From a bacterium 1XD21-13 (GTDB lineage Bacteria; Bacillota; Clostridia; Lachnospirales; Lachnospiraceae): DNA of 64,000 bases. The position numbers and the translations under genes are program-made. Shown here piece after piece: positions 45,413-54,110 of the stretch. Under the pieces are notes generated by a model that saw only the letters and a list, made by a program, of their open reading frames with translations, was not told the origin of the DNA and made no database searches. Location: contig QZDX01000019.1 in NCBI GenBank assembly GCA_009917555.1, positions 28,545-92,544 on the forward strand. The letters run 5' to 3'. Within the stretch, counting starts at the first letter, position 1. Each line of letters starts with the position of its first letter.

Positions 45413-45514
45413 GCATGGCTTCCTTTCCGATTGTGCAGGTCTTATAATGAAAATGTGTATTATTTATATGATAATGATTGTAACAGAGCAAGAGAAATTG
45501 TAAATACCAAATTG

Positions 45515-45562
45515 ATTTATTAAAAATACTTCGCTCAATTGAACTGACTATTTTTAATAAAT
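45515..45562. terminator. Inverted repeat at the 3' end of hsdR
   Basis: ATTTATTAAAAATA (45515-45528) and TATTTTTAATAAAT (45549-45562) pair exactly over 14 bp and overlap the hsdR stop codon. A short inner stem is possible. It marks the end of the AT-rich island. Confidence 0.6.
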
Positions 45563-48500
45563 TTGATTTTCACACATTTTTTCTGCCTGTTCAATTATTA
45601 AATCTACTGTACTTGATTGCTTATCTGGGGGATATTTATATTTCCTTAGCAATCTTTTTACAGTAATTCTCATCTGTGCTCTAACACTTTCTCGAACATC
45701 CCAGTCAACCTTAATGTTATTTTTAATGCTGATTGTTAGTTCTTTGGCAATTTGCTTTAAAACATCATTTTCATAGAAATCTCTGGCAGACTCATTAGAA
45801 GATATTGCATCATAAAATGCCAATTCATCGTCTGACAGGCCAAGTTTTTCTCCTCTTTTATGAAGAACATTCATCTCTTTAGCCATATCCACCAAAGCTT
45901 TTATGATTTCTATTGTCTCTAACGAACGTTTTTCATATTGAATTATGGATGCTTCAAGCATTTCTGAAAATTTCTTCGCTTGTACTATATTCCTTTTAGC
46001 GATTACCTTAATTTTACCATTGAGCAAACGTCGTAAAAGTTCCAGAGCCAAATTTTTTTGTGGCAAATTTTTTACCTCTTCAAGAAATTCATCAGATAAA
46101 ATCGATATATCCGGTTTGTTTAATCCAACTGAAGAAAATATGTCAACGACTTCTTCGGAAATAACGGATTTAGAAACCAATTGTCCGATTTCATATTCTA
46201 TTTGGTCATTTTCTTTTTTCTGCGTGTCCTTTGGTAATATTTTTATAATGCCTGATTTTATAGCTTTAAAATAGCTAATCTCTACATTAATCGATTGTGC
46301 CTGTTCAGAGGTTGAACATAATGCGTATACCTTACCGATTTCCACAACTAAATTAAGAAATTCTTTTTTCTCATCTTCAGGTTTGCCCAAAACAAAATCC
46401 ACACCAGATACAATGCAAGCCATACGCTCACTTGCAGAGCCATTTATATAAGAAGAGTAGTCCAATCCATATAACATTCCTTGTATTTGTTCATACTTTT
46501 CAAGCATAAGATCTATAGCCACTTGTGGATTAATGCCTGTTGTTTTTCGGTCAGAAGGTGTATATTGTGCTAATGCACTTCTTAAATTATCTGCAATACC
46601 AATATAGTCTACAATCAAACCACCTGGCTTATCTTTAAACACACGATTAACTCGTGCTATAGCTTGCATAAGATTATGTCCACTCATCGGCTTATCAATA
46701 TACATTGTATGAAGACAAGGAACATCAAATCCTGTCAGCCACATATCGCAGACGATAACGATTTTTAATTCATCTTCAACATCTTTCATTCTCTTTGCAA
46801 GTAGCTTTTTCTGAGATGCAGTAGTTGAATGTGGCTGAAATTCAGGTGGATCAGATGAAGCAGAAGTCATAATAACTTTAATCGCACCTGTATTAATATC
46901 ATCACTATGCCATTCCGGACGATATTCTATAATCTTTGAGTAAAGTTTTACCGCAATCTTTCTGGATATAGCTACAAACATAACTTTTCCATCAATTGCC
47001 TGCCGTCTAAGGCCGTAATGAGCAATGAAATCTTTCACCACTACATCAATACGATTATCTGTTCCAATAATGGCTTCTAATCTCGCCCATTTGCGCTTTT
47101 GGCTTTCGGCATAAGATTCTTCTTGTCCTTCAACAATATTGTCATACTCATCATCAATTCTTGGCTTTAATTCCTGTGGAAGATCTAACTTCGTAATTCT
47201 GCTCTCATAATAAATAGGAACAGTCGTTTTGTCCTTTACTGCTTGGGTCAAGTCGTAAATATCAATATAATCACCAAACAGGGCAGGGGTGTTCTTATCG
47301 CTCAACTCAACAGGAGTTCCAGTAAATCCGATAAAAGAAGCATTTGGCAACGCGTCACGCATATGTTTCGCAAAGCCAAAAGAAACTTTTCCATCTTTTT
47401 CTTTTGCCTCTAGTCCATACTGACTTCGATGTGCTTCATCTGCTATAACTACCACATTTCGTCTGGTAGTTAGTGCATCCATCGACTGGTCGCTCTCGTC
47501 TGGCCAGAACTTTTGGATAGTTGTAAATACAATTCCACCTGCTTGAACGCTTAATAGTTCTCTCAATTTTTTTCTTGTATCTGCCTGTTTAGGTGTTTGA
47601 CGCAAATAATCAGCACTTTTTGAAAAGGTGGTAAATAGCTGATCGTCTAAGTCGTTTCTGTCTGTAATAACAACAATCGTTGGGTTCTTTAATTCTAAGA
47701 CTAATTGACGAGTATACATAAGCATAGAATAGCTTTTTCCGCTACCCTGTGTATGCCAAATTACACCCACTTTTCTGCACCCATTTTCTGAAGCTGCCAA
47801 GTGAGTGGTATACAAAGCTTTATTTACTGCAAAAAATTGATGATAACTTGGCAAAATTTTGAAAGACTTATCTTCCTCATGAACAACGAAACTATACTTT
47901 GAAATAATGTCCAAAAATCTCTTTTTATTCATCATTCCATACAACATAACCTGTAACTGAGGGAAAGAAAGTCCAGATTCTTTTTCTCCGTCAATTGTTC
48001 TCCAGAACATAAAGCGATCCAGATCGGAAGTAACTGTACCAACTTTTGCATTGATACCATCACTTGTGATCATAAATGCATTATAATAAAACAAAGAGGG
48101 GATATCTCTTTTGTAAGTCTGAAGCTGATTAAATCCATCAATGATATCTATTTTTTCATTTGTTGCGTTTTTCAGTTCTATTACAACAACGGGAATGCCA
48201 TTTAGGAAAGCAACAATATCTGGTCTTCGCTCCTTACCATTCTCAATCACGGTGTATTGATTGATTGCTAAGAACTCATTGTTTTCAATATCCTTTGCAT
48301 CAAAAATATAAGCTTTTTCGGTTTTTATACTTCCGTCTTTCTGCTTAACTTCTACATCTATACCATCGGTTAATAATTTCTGAAATGCAACATTATTTTG
48401 GACAATAGACAAGCTTTGCTGACAAGTAATCTTTTTAACCAATTCTGAAATCGTATCATTAGAATACTGTTTGTTAATACGCTTTAATGCACTATGCAGC

Positions 48501-48649
48501 CTGTCATACAGAACAACATCTCCAAAATTTTTTCTCTCTGAAAAACTTCCTCCCGGTGAAATGTCTGGTCCATATTGAGTTTGGTAACCTAAATCTTGAA
48601 ACCACTCCAACGCAGCTTGCTCAAGATCATTTTCTATAAAACCGGACAT
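45554..48649 (-). CDS. hsdR: Type I restriction enzyme R subunit
   Basis: A protein of about 1031 residues with the HsdR plan. N-terminal nuclease domain: RRPDIVAFLNGIPVVVIELKN (Asp and Glu-x-Lys of the PD-(D/E)xK site). Then an SF2 translocase with Walker A HTQGSGKSYSM, VVIADEAHRSQYG, GFTGTP and a later DMWLTGFDVPCLHTMYIDKP. It cuts unmodified DNA after translocation. ATG 48649 follows AGGTGA; a GTG at 48658 overlaps the FRG gene. The region is much more AT-rich than the flanks, suggesting transfer. Confidence 0.95.
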   Translation of the reverse strand: MSGFIENDLEQAALEWFQDLGYQTQYGPDISPGGSFSERKNFGDVVLYDRLHSALKRINKQYSNDTISELVKKITCQQSLSIVQNNVAFQKLLTDGIDVEVKQKDGSIKTEKAYIFDAKDIENNEFLAINQYTVIENGKERRPDIVAFLNGIPVVVIELKNATNEKIDIIDGFNQLQTYKRDIPSLFYYNAFMITSDGINAKVGTVTSDLDRFMFWRTIDGEKESGLSFPQLQVMLYGMMNKKRFLDIISKYSFVVHEEDKSFKILPSYHQFFAVNKALYTTHLAASENGCRKVGVIWHTQGSGKSYSMLMYTRQLVLELKNPTIVVITDRNDLDDQLFTTFSKSADYLRQTPKQADTRKKLRELLSVQAGGIVFTTIQKFWPDESDQSMDALTTRRNVVVIADEAHRSQYGLEAKEKDGKVSFGFAKHMRDALPNASFIGFTGTPVELSDKNTPALFGDYIDIYDLTQAVKDKTTVPIYYESRITKLDLPQELKPRIDDEYDNIVEGQEESYAESQKRKWARLEAIIGTDNRIDVVVKDFIAHYGLRRQAIDGKVMFVAISRKIAVKLYSKIIEYRPEWHSDDINTGAIKVIMTSASSDPPEFQPHSTTASQKKLLAKRMKDVEDELKIVIVCDMWLTGFDVPCLHTMYIDKPMSGHNLMQAIARVNRVFKDKPGGLIVDYIGIADNLRSALAQYTPSDRKTTGINPQVAIDLMLEKYEQIQGMLYGLDYSSYINGSASERMACIVSGVDFVLGKPEDEKKEFLNLVVEIGKVYALCSTSEQAQSINVEISYFKAIKSGIIKILPKDTQKKENDQIEYEIGQLVSKSVISEEVVDIFSSVGLNKPDISILSDEFLEEVKNLPQKNLALELLRRLLNGKIKVIAKRNIVQAKKFSEMLEASIIQYEKRSLETIEIIKALVDMAKEMNVLHKRGEKLGLSDDELAFYDAISSNESARDFYENDVLKQIAKELTISIKNNIKVDWDVRESVRAQMRITVKRLLRKYKYPPDKQSSTVDLIIEQAEKMCENQIY

Positions 48650-48650
48650 T

Positions 48651-49547
48651 CTATTCACCTGCCTTTACAAAATGTCTTTTTTTAATATAGGATGCCTGAT
48701 GCTCTAATTCTGGATAGACAAATGCTTCATTTATTCCTATCATATCAAGATCATGCAGTATTGAAGATTTCTGTTCTGCTGGTATACATAAATATCTTGG
48801 AATCCCTTCATCTGCATATTCGCTCAAGCTATCCTTTAAATTGAAACTATTTTTTAGATAATAATCAGGCAAGGATATGTCGATTCCTAAGATTAGAAAT
48901 GCACCATTTTGCCGTCTTATGCGTTCATTATTTTTAGGAGCTACAACTGGGACATACTTGTTTTGAAATTGAGTCTTGAGGCGTTCTACTCTCTCTTCAA
49001 AATTTGATGAGATATCACCTTCAAGACCTTTTTTTGAAAAATAGTCCAAAAAATTACCTTCGCTCTTTCCATGATATTCTGCAAGTGCAGAAAACAATCT
49101 GACTGCCTTTTGTGTAGGACGCAGTAGGGGCTCAATAAACAAAATTAGCTCACCGTCTCTATCTTCGTGTTCAGAGCAGGCAAAATAGAGAGCAATTAAA
49201 GGATTCGTTGTAATATCCAGCAATCGAGTCGGCAAACCGTAATGCTGCATTTTGACTAATTGTTCAAAGTCTGTCATATGATTTCCGAATTCCAGTGGCT
49301 CTTGCAATATTAATTCATTGACAATAGTAGTTTCTTTTGCTAATAATCCATTTCTAAAAATACTTCCCTCAATACCAAAACTAATATCAGATTGTCCACG
49401 AAAAAGCAAAGTGCCAGGTATTTCATTTTCTGATATAATACGACTATAGTTAGAAAGCTTAGAGAGCAAGTGAGAGACACTATAAATTGAAAACTGCTCT
49501 TCTAATTCATCTTGTAGGTATTCTTCGTATTGTTCACGTTTATCCAT
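48651..49547 (-). CDS. FRG-domain protein embedded in the type I RM operon
   Basis: A 298-residue protein with the FRG domain signature GTLLFRGQSDISFGIEGSIFRNG (about residues 45-67), MTDFEQLVKMQHYGLPTRLLDITTNPLIALYFAC and an RRQNGAFLILG stretch. FRG proteins are of uncertain activity and recur in phage-defence loci. The ATG shares one base with the hsdS stop, and the stop is next to the hsdR start, so expression is coupled to the restriction system. Whether it is an accessory effector, an anti-restriction control or an independent defence gene is open. Confidence 0.85.
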   Translation of the reverse strand: MDKREQYEEYLQDELEEQFSIYSVSHLLSKLSNYSRIISENEIPGTLLFRGQSDISFGIEGSIFRNGLLAKETTIVNELILQEPLEFGNHMTDFEQLVKMQHYGLPTRLLDITTNPLIALYFACSEHEDRDGELILFIEPLLRPTQKAVRLFSALAEYHGKSEGNFLDYFSKKGLEGDISSNFEERVERLKTQFQNKYVPVVAPKNNERIRRQNGAFLILGIDISLPDYYLKNSFNLKDSLSEYADEGIPRYLCIPAEQKSSILHDLDMIGINEAFVYPELEHQASYIKKRHFVKAGE

Positions 49548-50728
49548 TAATTTTCACCCACTTCCACTGGCAGTTCTCCACTCATCAATTTGGGGAGTAG
49601 GGTATCTCTAATCTCTGCCAATATTTCGTTTTCTTCTTTAAGCTTTGATATTTTCTGTTCAATAGGTTTTGCGATTTCCTCAAATTTCAATTGAAGTTCC
49701 AGCGGTGGTACGACCATAGGAAACATTTTGAATGCTCTGAAAGGGAAGTTCTGCCTCGTTGTCCCTATGGCATGATGTTGGATCATTTCTTGGAATATTG
49801 GCTGCTTCATATAATAGTAAAAGAAAGTCGGTGTAATAGTATCCTTCATCTCAAAAACAGTATAGATTGGACTAACAAGCCCTACATCATAATCTTTGAG
49901 CATGGCAATAGAACCAATATTTGCTCTTGCTGGATTGTATGCCACTTGATTACGACGAACAATTTTATAGTTTTTGGTGCTCTTGCTATAGACTTGTTTT
50001 GTAAAAACGTCGTCTGATGCTTTAAATTCGCCTTCTTTTACAACGGAAAGGACCGGGAAATCATCCTCGTGCTTATTTTTTTCACGAATTTCACTGATAT
50101 TTGCTTCTGCATTAGACTGTAACCATCTACGATTCTTAGTTTCGTTTAAAAACCAATTATTAAAAACGGATGTTATTATTTGAAAAAGAACTGTTATTTG
50201 TTCAGTGTTCCTTTTAATTTTATCATCTAAACATTTTAGTCTGTTGACTATTTCATTTTGTATAGTTATATCAGGCAAATATAGTTTAATATTTTTTAAA
50301 TTCACTATGGTAAGCGCCTTTTGTGTAGATCCAATTGTGATTTCTTCAAATTGCCTTTTAGTCCAAGGGGACATTAAAGAATAATATAAAAATTCTGCGT
50401 CTACTCCATGCAAATTCCTAAACCATGTAAGATTTCCATCTTTAAAATAAAATGGAGTATCTTCTGTTATCAAATATGGAATTCCTAATGTACCAACTGA
50501 TGTCAATAGAATTTCTCCTTTTATAGGGACTCCATATTTACTTTTTATTTCTTCATATTTTTTTTCGCTAATATACAATTCAACAGAAATTTCTCTATTA
50601 TTATGGAGTTCAATAATCTCCTTTGAACGATAAAATGGAATTCCAGTATCTGTATAGTCAGAAGCGTAAATTCTTTTGCTCGATGTAATATCTGCTACAT
50701 CACTTAACGCAACTATTTGCCATTGCAT
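49547..50728 (-). CDS. hsdS: Type I restriction enzyme specificity subunit
   Basis: A 393-residue S subunit with two target-recognition domains, each followed by a helical conserved region: first TRD about 1-150 (TIVNLKNIKLYLPDITIQNEIVNRL), second TRD about 200-350 (FPFRAFKMFPMVVPPLELQLKFEEI), ending LLPKLMSGELPVE. It sets the DNA sequence recognised by both methylase and nuclease. AAAGGAG precedes the ATG. No second hsdS, recombinase gene or inverted repeats suggest phase variation. Confidence 0.93.
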   Translation of the reverse strand: MQWQIVALSDVADITSSKRIYASDYTDTGIPFYRSKEIIELHNNREISVELYISEKKYEEIKSKYGVPIKGEILLTSVGTLGIPYLITEDTPFYFKDGNLTWFRNLHGVDAEFLYYSLMSPWTKRQFEEITIGSTQKALTIVNLKNIKLYLPDITIQNEIVNRLKCLDDKIKRNTEQITVLFQIITSVFNNWFLNETKNRRWLQSNAEANISEIREKNKHEDDFPVLSVVKEGEFKASDDVFTKQVYSKSTKNYKIVRRNQVAYNPARANIGSIAMLKDYDVGLVSPIYTVFEMKDTITPTFFYYYMKQPIFQEMIQHHAIGTTRQNFPFRAFKMFPMVVPPLELQLKFEEIAKPIEQKISKLKEENEILAEIRDTLLPKLMSGELPVEVGEN

Positions 50729-50743
50729 TATCCGCTCTCTCCT

Positions 50744-52294
50744 TTATAGACTCCATCCGATTTTCTTGAGTTGCTTTTTGATTTCTATATCCAATTTCTT
50801 CGATTCGTTTAAAATAGATATTAAACTTTTTGTAAGTTTGTTCATCTTTTCCTCAAACGGCTCCTCATTATCTTGACAATGCGCTACTCCAACATAACTT
50901 GCTGGCGTTAAATTGTAATCTTTTTGCCGAACTTCTTCTAATGTTGCTATCTTCCAAAATCCTTGTTTATCGCCATATTCAAGTTCTGTATCATCTGCTT
51001 TTATCGCTTTCTTTTCATGATTACGGAAAGAATGATATACAGAGGTGATTTCATCAATAGTTTTCGCAGTCAGCTGTCTTTGAGTACGGCTGTCCTCATA
51101 AGGTTCCGTTTCCATTTTTCTGGCATCAATAAACAGAATTTCTCCATGACGATCACGGTGTCCGTTTTTAAGCTTATTGCGAGCTATAAACCACAAACAA
51201 ACAGGAATCGATGTTGTTGAGAAGAGTCCGCCAGGCAAAGTAACAATGCAATCAATCTTATCATCTTCAATCAAATTTTTACGAATATTGTATTCGCTGA
51301 TTGTAGAAGATGAAAGCGAGCCGTTTGACAACACAAAACCTGCTGTTCCACTTGGCGCCAAATGATAAAGCATGTGTAAAATCCATGCATAGTTGGCATT
51401 ACCCGTTGGCGGAATACCATATTTACTCCATCTCGGATCATCTATTAAACGTTCTCCACCCCAGTCACTGATATTAAAAGGCGGATTTGCCATAATATAA
51501 TCGGCCTTTAAACTCTTGTGCTGATCATTATGGAAAGAGTCTGCATTTTGCTGTCCGAGATTTGCTTCAATTCCACGGATAGCAAGATTCATTTTGCAAA
51601 GTTTCCAAGTATTATAATTGGATTCTTGTCCATAAATAGCTAATTGGCCATCAATTCGTCCCTCTCTGTCCTCCACAAAGCGTTCACTCTGCACAAACAT
51701 ACCGCCGGAACCACAGCAAGGATCATAAACACGTCCATCATGAGGTTCAATCATAGCTACAATCAACTCAACTACACTGCGTGGAGTATAGAATTCTCCA
51801 CCCAATTTACCCTCAGCACGTGCAAACTTTCCAAGAAAATATTCATATACAGTTCCTAATGTATCTTTGTTTTTATCATTTCCAATTTCGAGTTCAGATA
51901 ATAAATCAACCAGTTCACCTAAAGAACGTTTATCCAAAGATGCCCTTGCAAAATCTTTAGGAAGCACACCGCGAAGAGAAGAATTTTCCTTTTCAATCAC
52001 ATACATAGCATTATCGATAACCTGACCGATTGCCGGATCTTTGGCACTGTTTTTAATAGCTTCCCAACGTGCTTCTTGTGGTACCCAAAACACATTTTTA
52101 GCAAGATATTCATCTCTATCTTCTGGATCAGCATATTCATCTTGAGAAATTTCTTGATAAGCTCGTTCAAAACTATCTGAAATATATTTCAAGAATATAA
52201 GTCCAAGACATACATGCTTATATTCTGCCGAATCCATATTATTGCGAAGTTTATCTGCCATTACCCACAAATCTTCTTTTCTTAATTCAGCCAT
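50744..52294 (-). CDS. hsdM: Type I restriction enzyme M subunit
   Basis: A 516-residue adenine methylase. Motif I is DPCCGSGGMFVQSE after FYTPRSVVELIVAMIEP, and motif IV is NPPF in ADYIMANPPFNISDW, typical of N6-adenine methylation. The N-terminal helical domain begins LRKEDLWVMADKLRNNMDSAEYKHV. It starts 18 bases after the regulator gene and ends 15 bases before hsdS. Confidence 0.95.
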   Translation of the reverse strand: MAELRKEDLWVMADKLRNNMDSAEYKHVCLGLIFLKYISDSFERAYQEISQDEYADPEDRDEYLAKNVFWVPQEARWEAIKNSAKDPAIGQVIDNAMYVIEKENSSLRGVLPKDFARASLDKRSLGELVDLLSELEIGNDKNKDTLGTVYEYFLGKFARAEGKLGGEFYTPRSVVELIVAMIEPHDGRVYDPCCGSGGMFVQSERFVEDREGRIDGQLAIYGQESNYNTWKLCKMNLAIRGIEANLGQQNADSFHNDQHKSLKADYIMANPPFNISDWGGERLIDDPRWSKYGIPPTGNANYAWILHMLYHLAPSGTAGFVLSNGSLSSSTISEYNIRKNLIEDDKIDCIVTLPGGLFSTTSIPVCLWFIARNKLKNGHRDRHGEILFIDARKMETEPYEDSRTQRQLTAKTIDEITSVYHSFRNHEKKAIKADDTELEYGDKQGFWKIATLEEVRQKDYNLTPASYVGVAHCQDNEEPFEEKMNKLTKSLISILNESKKLDIEIKKQLKKIGWSL

Positions 52295-52311
52295 TCCTTA
52301 TTCCCTCACTA

Positions 52312-52692
52312 TTAAATAATCTGCGATACTTTCGCCCAAATTTGCTTTTCGTTCGGGCTTTCTTTTGCCGTTCTAATAATTTTTAATATTGATTCATTTT
52401 TCATAAGGTATTCTTTAATATCTGCCGGAACATCCTTTCTTTCTTTTGCAGCCAAATCATACAGGTTGTTTTTTACATTCGGCAGATCTGCCAGTTGCAA
52501 TGTTGCAATTATTTTATCCAATAATTCGCTTTCGGGAGGTTTATTATTGCCTTTTTCAATGTCGCTGATATATGTAGGCGTTTTATTCACCGCTTTTGCA
52601 AGTTGACGAATTGATATTTTTTTTGTTTGTCGAACGGAACGCAAATATTGCCCAAACTCAGCATTTTCTGTTTTTAAATTCAAATCATCCAC
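52312..52692 (-). CDS. XRE-family regulator of the RM operon
   Basis: A helix-turn-helix protein of about 126 residues (FGQYLRSVRQTKKISIRQLAKAVNKTPTYISDIEKGNNKPPE, with a classical Cro/CI fold) and a helical C-terminal tail. It is the first gene of the RM operon and probably controls it. The start is taken as GTG 52692 because GGAGGTGAT lies just upstream; the ATG at 52707 overlaps that ribosome site. Near-palindromic operators precede it. Confidence 0.85.
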   Translation of the reverse strand: MDDLNLKTENAEFGQYLRSVRQTKKISIRQLAKAVNKTPTYISDIEKGNNKPPESELLDKIIATLQLADLPNVKNNLYDLAAKERKDVPADIKEYLMKNESILKIIRTAKESPNEKQIWAKVSQII

Positions 52693-52708
52693 CTTTATCA
52701 CCTCCATT

Positions 52709-52754
52709 GTAAACTAGTTAGTTAGCTTACAAACTATATTTTATATTATAGTTT
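52709..52754 (-). promoter_or_regulatory. Operator/promoter region of the RM operon
   Basis: Two adjacent imperfect palindromes: 52709-52730 (GTAAACTAG...TAGCTTAC) and 52731-52754 (AAACTATA-N8-TATAGTTT, exact arms). A TATAAT-type -10 on the minus strand lies within the second. This suits autorepression by the XRE protein. Confidence 0.55.
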
Positions 52755-52813
52755 AAATTAATTCAAGGCATTTATTAAAATAATGATAATCAAGTGGTCA
52801 TTGTTTTTTGAAA

Positions 52814-52927
52814 GTGGATATTTACTTTACTGTCATTGGATTGTTCGAAATTTCTACTGAAGATGAAATTGTTGCAATGATGGAAGAAATGCTTAAAAAT
52901 TTACAGGAATACCATTTAGTAGCATAA
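52814..52927 (+). pseudogene. Possible C-terminal remnant of a large serine recombinase
   Basis: An open stretch VDIYFTVIGLFEISTEDEIV followed by AMMEEMLKN..., ending at TAA 52925. It looks like the extreme C-terminus of a serine recombinase, but this rests on a faint resemblance. It has no start or ribosome site. If right, it marks the edge of the AT-rich RM island. Confidence 0.3.
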
Positions 52928-52960
52928 AAAAACGATGCAACCTCTTTAGAGATTGCACCG
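52926..52960 (-). terminator. Terminator downstream of the S1-domain gene
   Basis: On the minus strand, a CGGTGCAATCTCT / AGAGGTTGCATCG hairpin (G-U pairs only work on this strand) is followed by seven T. A second hairpin, CTGTCCGCAAA/TTTGCGGCAG, lies at about 52990-53030. The rest of the 53.0 kb gap shows nothing else recognisable. Confidence 0.75.
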
Positions 52961-53113
52961 TCCTCTACATAAAATAATTCTTTATAGGACTGCCGCAAAG
53001 CTCCGTAGCCTTTTTTGCGGACAGCCCCTGAAACAGCAAATACGGTCCGGTACCTTCAAGCACCAGTTACCTAAAAATCAATATGGTGATATACCGGAAG
53101 ATGATTCCGGCAT

Positions 53114-54019
53114 CTACAGCTTAATATTTTTAAACAGCTCGCCCAGGCTGGTGGTAAGCTCCTCGGTCTTGGGCAGAACCACCTTTTCCTCCCGGATCTC
53201 CTCTGCGGCTACATCGTTCAAAGCCTTCATGCTTAAGGAGAGCTTGCCGTCCTTGACCGCGATCACCTTGACCTTTACAGTATCGCCCACCTTCAGGACT
53301 ACATCCGGGCTCTTGATACGCTTTTCGGAAATCTGGGAAACGTGAACCAGACCGGAAAGGCCGTCGCCCAAATCTATGAAAGCGCCATAGGGCTGAATGC
53401 TCTCTACCTTGCCCTCGGTTACCAGACCGATCTCTACGTTGGAAATCTTGTTTTTACGTGCCTCGGCTGCTTTCTCCCGCAGGATCTCTCTTGCGGACAG
53501 CACAAGCTTTTTCTTTTCCGGGTCTACGGTGATGACGCGTACCTGGATTTCCTTGTTTAAGAAGTCCTCCAGATTTTCCACATAGCTTAGGGAAAGCTTG
53601 GAGGCGGGAATAAAGCCTCGAAGTCCCTCCACATAAGCGATGACACCGGCGTTTACCACACCGCCTATCTTTACGTCCAGAACGGTTTCATTTTCCAGAT
53701 ATTCGGCAACCTTTTTCCAGGCCAGCTCGTCCGCGGCGGCTTTCCTGGACAGAAGGATGTGTCCTTGTCCGTCGTCGGGACGCAGTACGGTGGCTGTCAC
53801 CTCTTCCCCAAGCTGTACATCATTTTTGATGGAAAAAGCCGGGTCCTCGGAATAATCCTCCAGGCGGATAATGCCCTCGGTGTAATACTTCAGATCCAGA
53901 GTTACCTCGGTCTCGGATACGCCGATGACGGTTCCCGTCAGAACATCTCCTTCCTGCACCTTGCGGAAGGAAGCCTCCAGCTCGGTTGCATAGTCATCCA
54001 TAGTCAGTTTTTCTTCCAT
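53114..54019 (-). CDS. S1 RNA-binding domain protein (ribosomal S1-like)
   Basis: A 301-residue protein with three S1 domains: about 22-92 (VQEGDVLTGTVIGVSETEVTLDLKY), about 105-172 (VLDVKIGGVVNAGVIAYVEGLRGFIPASKL) and about 192-263 (VEIGLVTEGKVESIQPYGAFIDLGDGLSGLVHVSQIS). It likely binds mRNA during translation. It is shorter than the four-to-six-domain S1 of other phyla, as in many Clostridia. GAGAGG precedes the ATG. Confidence 0.87.
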   Translation of the reverse strand: MEEKLTMDDYATELEASFRKVQEGDVLTGTVIGVSETEVTLDLKYYTEGIIRLEDYSEDPAFSIKNDVQLGEEVTATVLRPDDGQGHILLSRKAAADELAWKKVAEYLENETVLDVKIGGVVNAGVIAYVEGLRGFIPASKLSLSYVENLEDFLNKEIQVRVITVDPEKKKLVLSAREILREKAAEARKNKISNVEIGLVTEGKVESIQPYGAFIDLGDGLSGLVHVSQISEKRIKSPDVVLKVGDTVKVKVIAVKDGKLSLSMKALNDVAAEEIREEKVVLPKTEELTTSLGELFKNIKL

Positions 54020-54110
54020 AATGTTTACCTCTCTTTACTTATATATGTTTATCACACGTGTCCGGTATCCGGTGCCAGAAAAACCGACAGGGATGTCGTC
54101 CGTGGAGGAT

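Noticed and set aside
49547..50728. Phase-variable hsdS
   Set aside because: There is only one hsdS, no inverted repeats shared with a second copy and no intact site-specific recombinase gene nearby.
52953..53345. 130-codon plus-strand frame before the S1-domain gene
   Set aside because: It is mostly antisense to the S1 gene, whose three domains and ribosome site are clear on the other strand.
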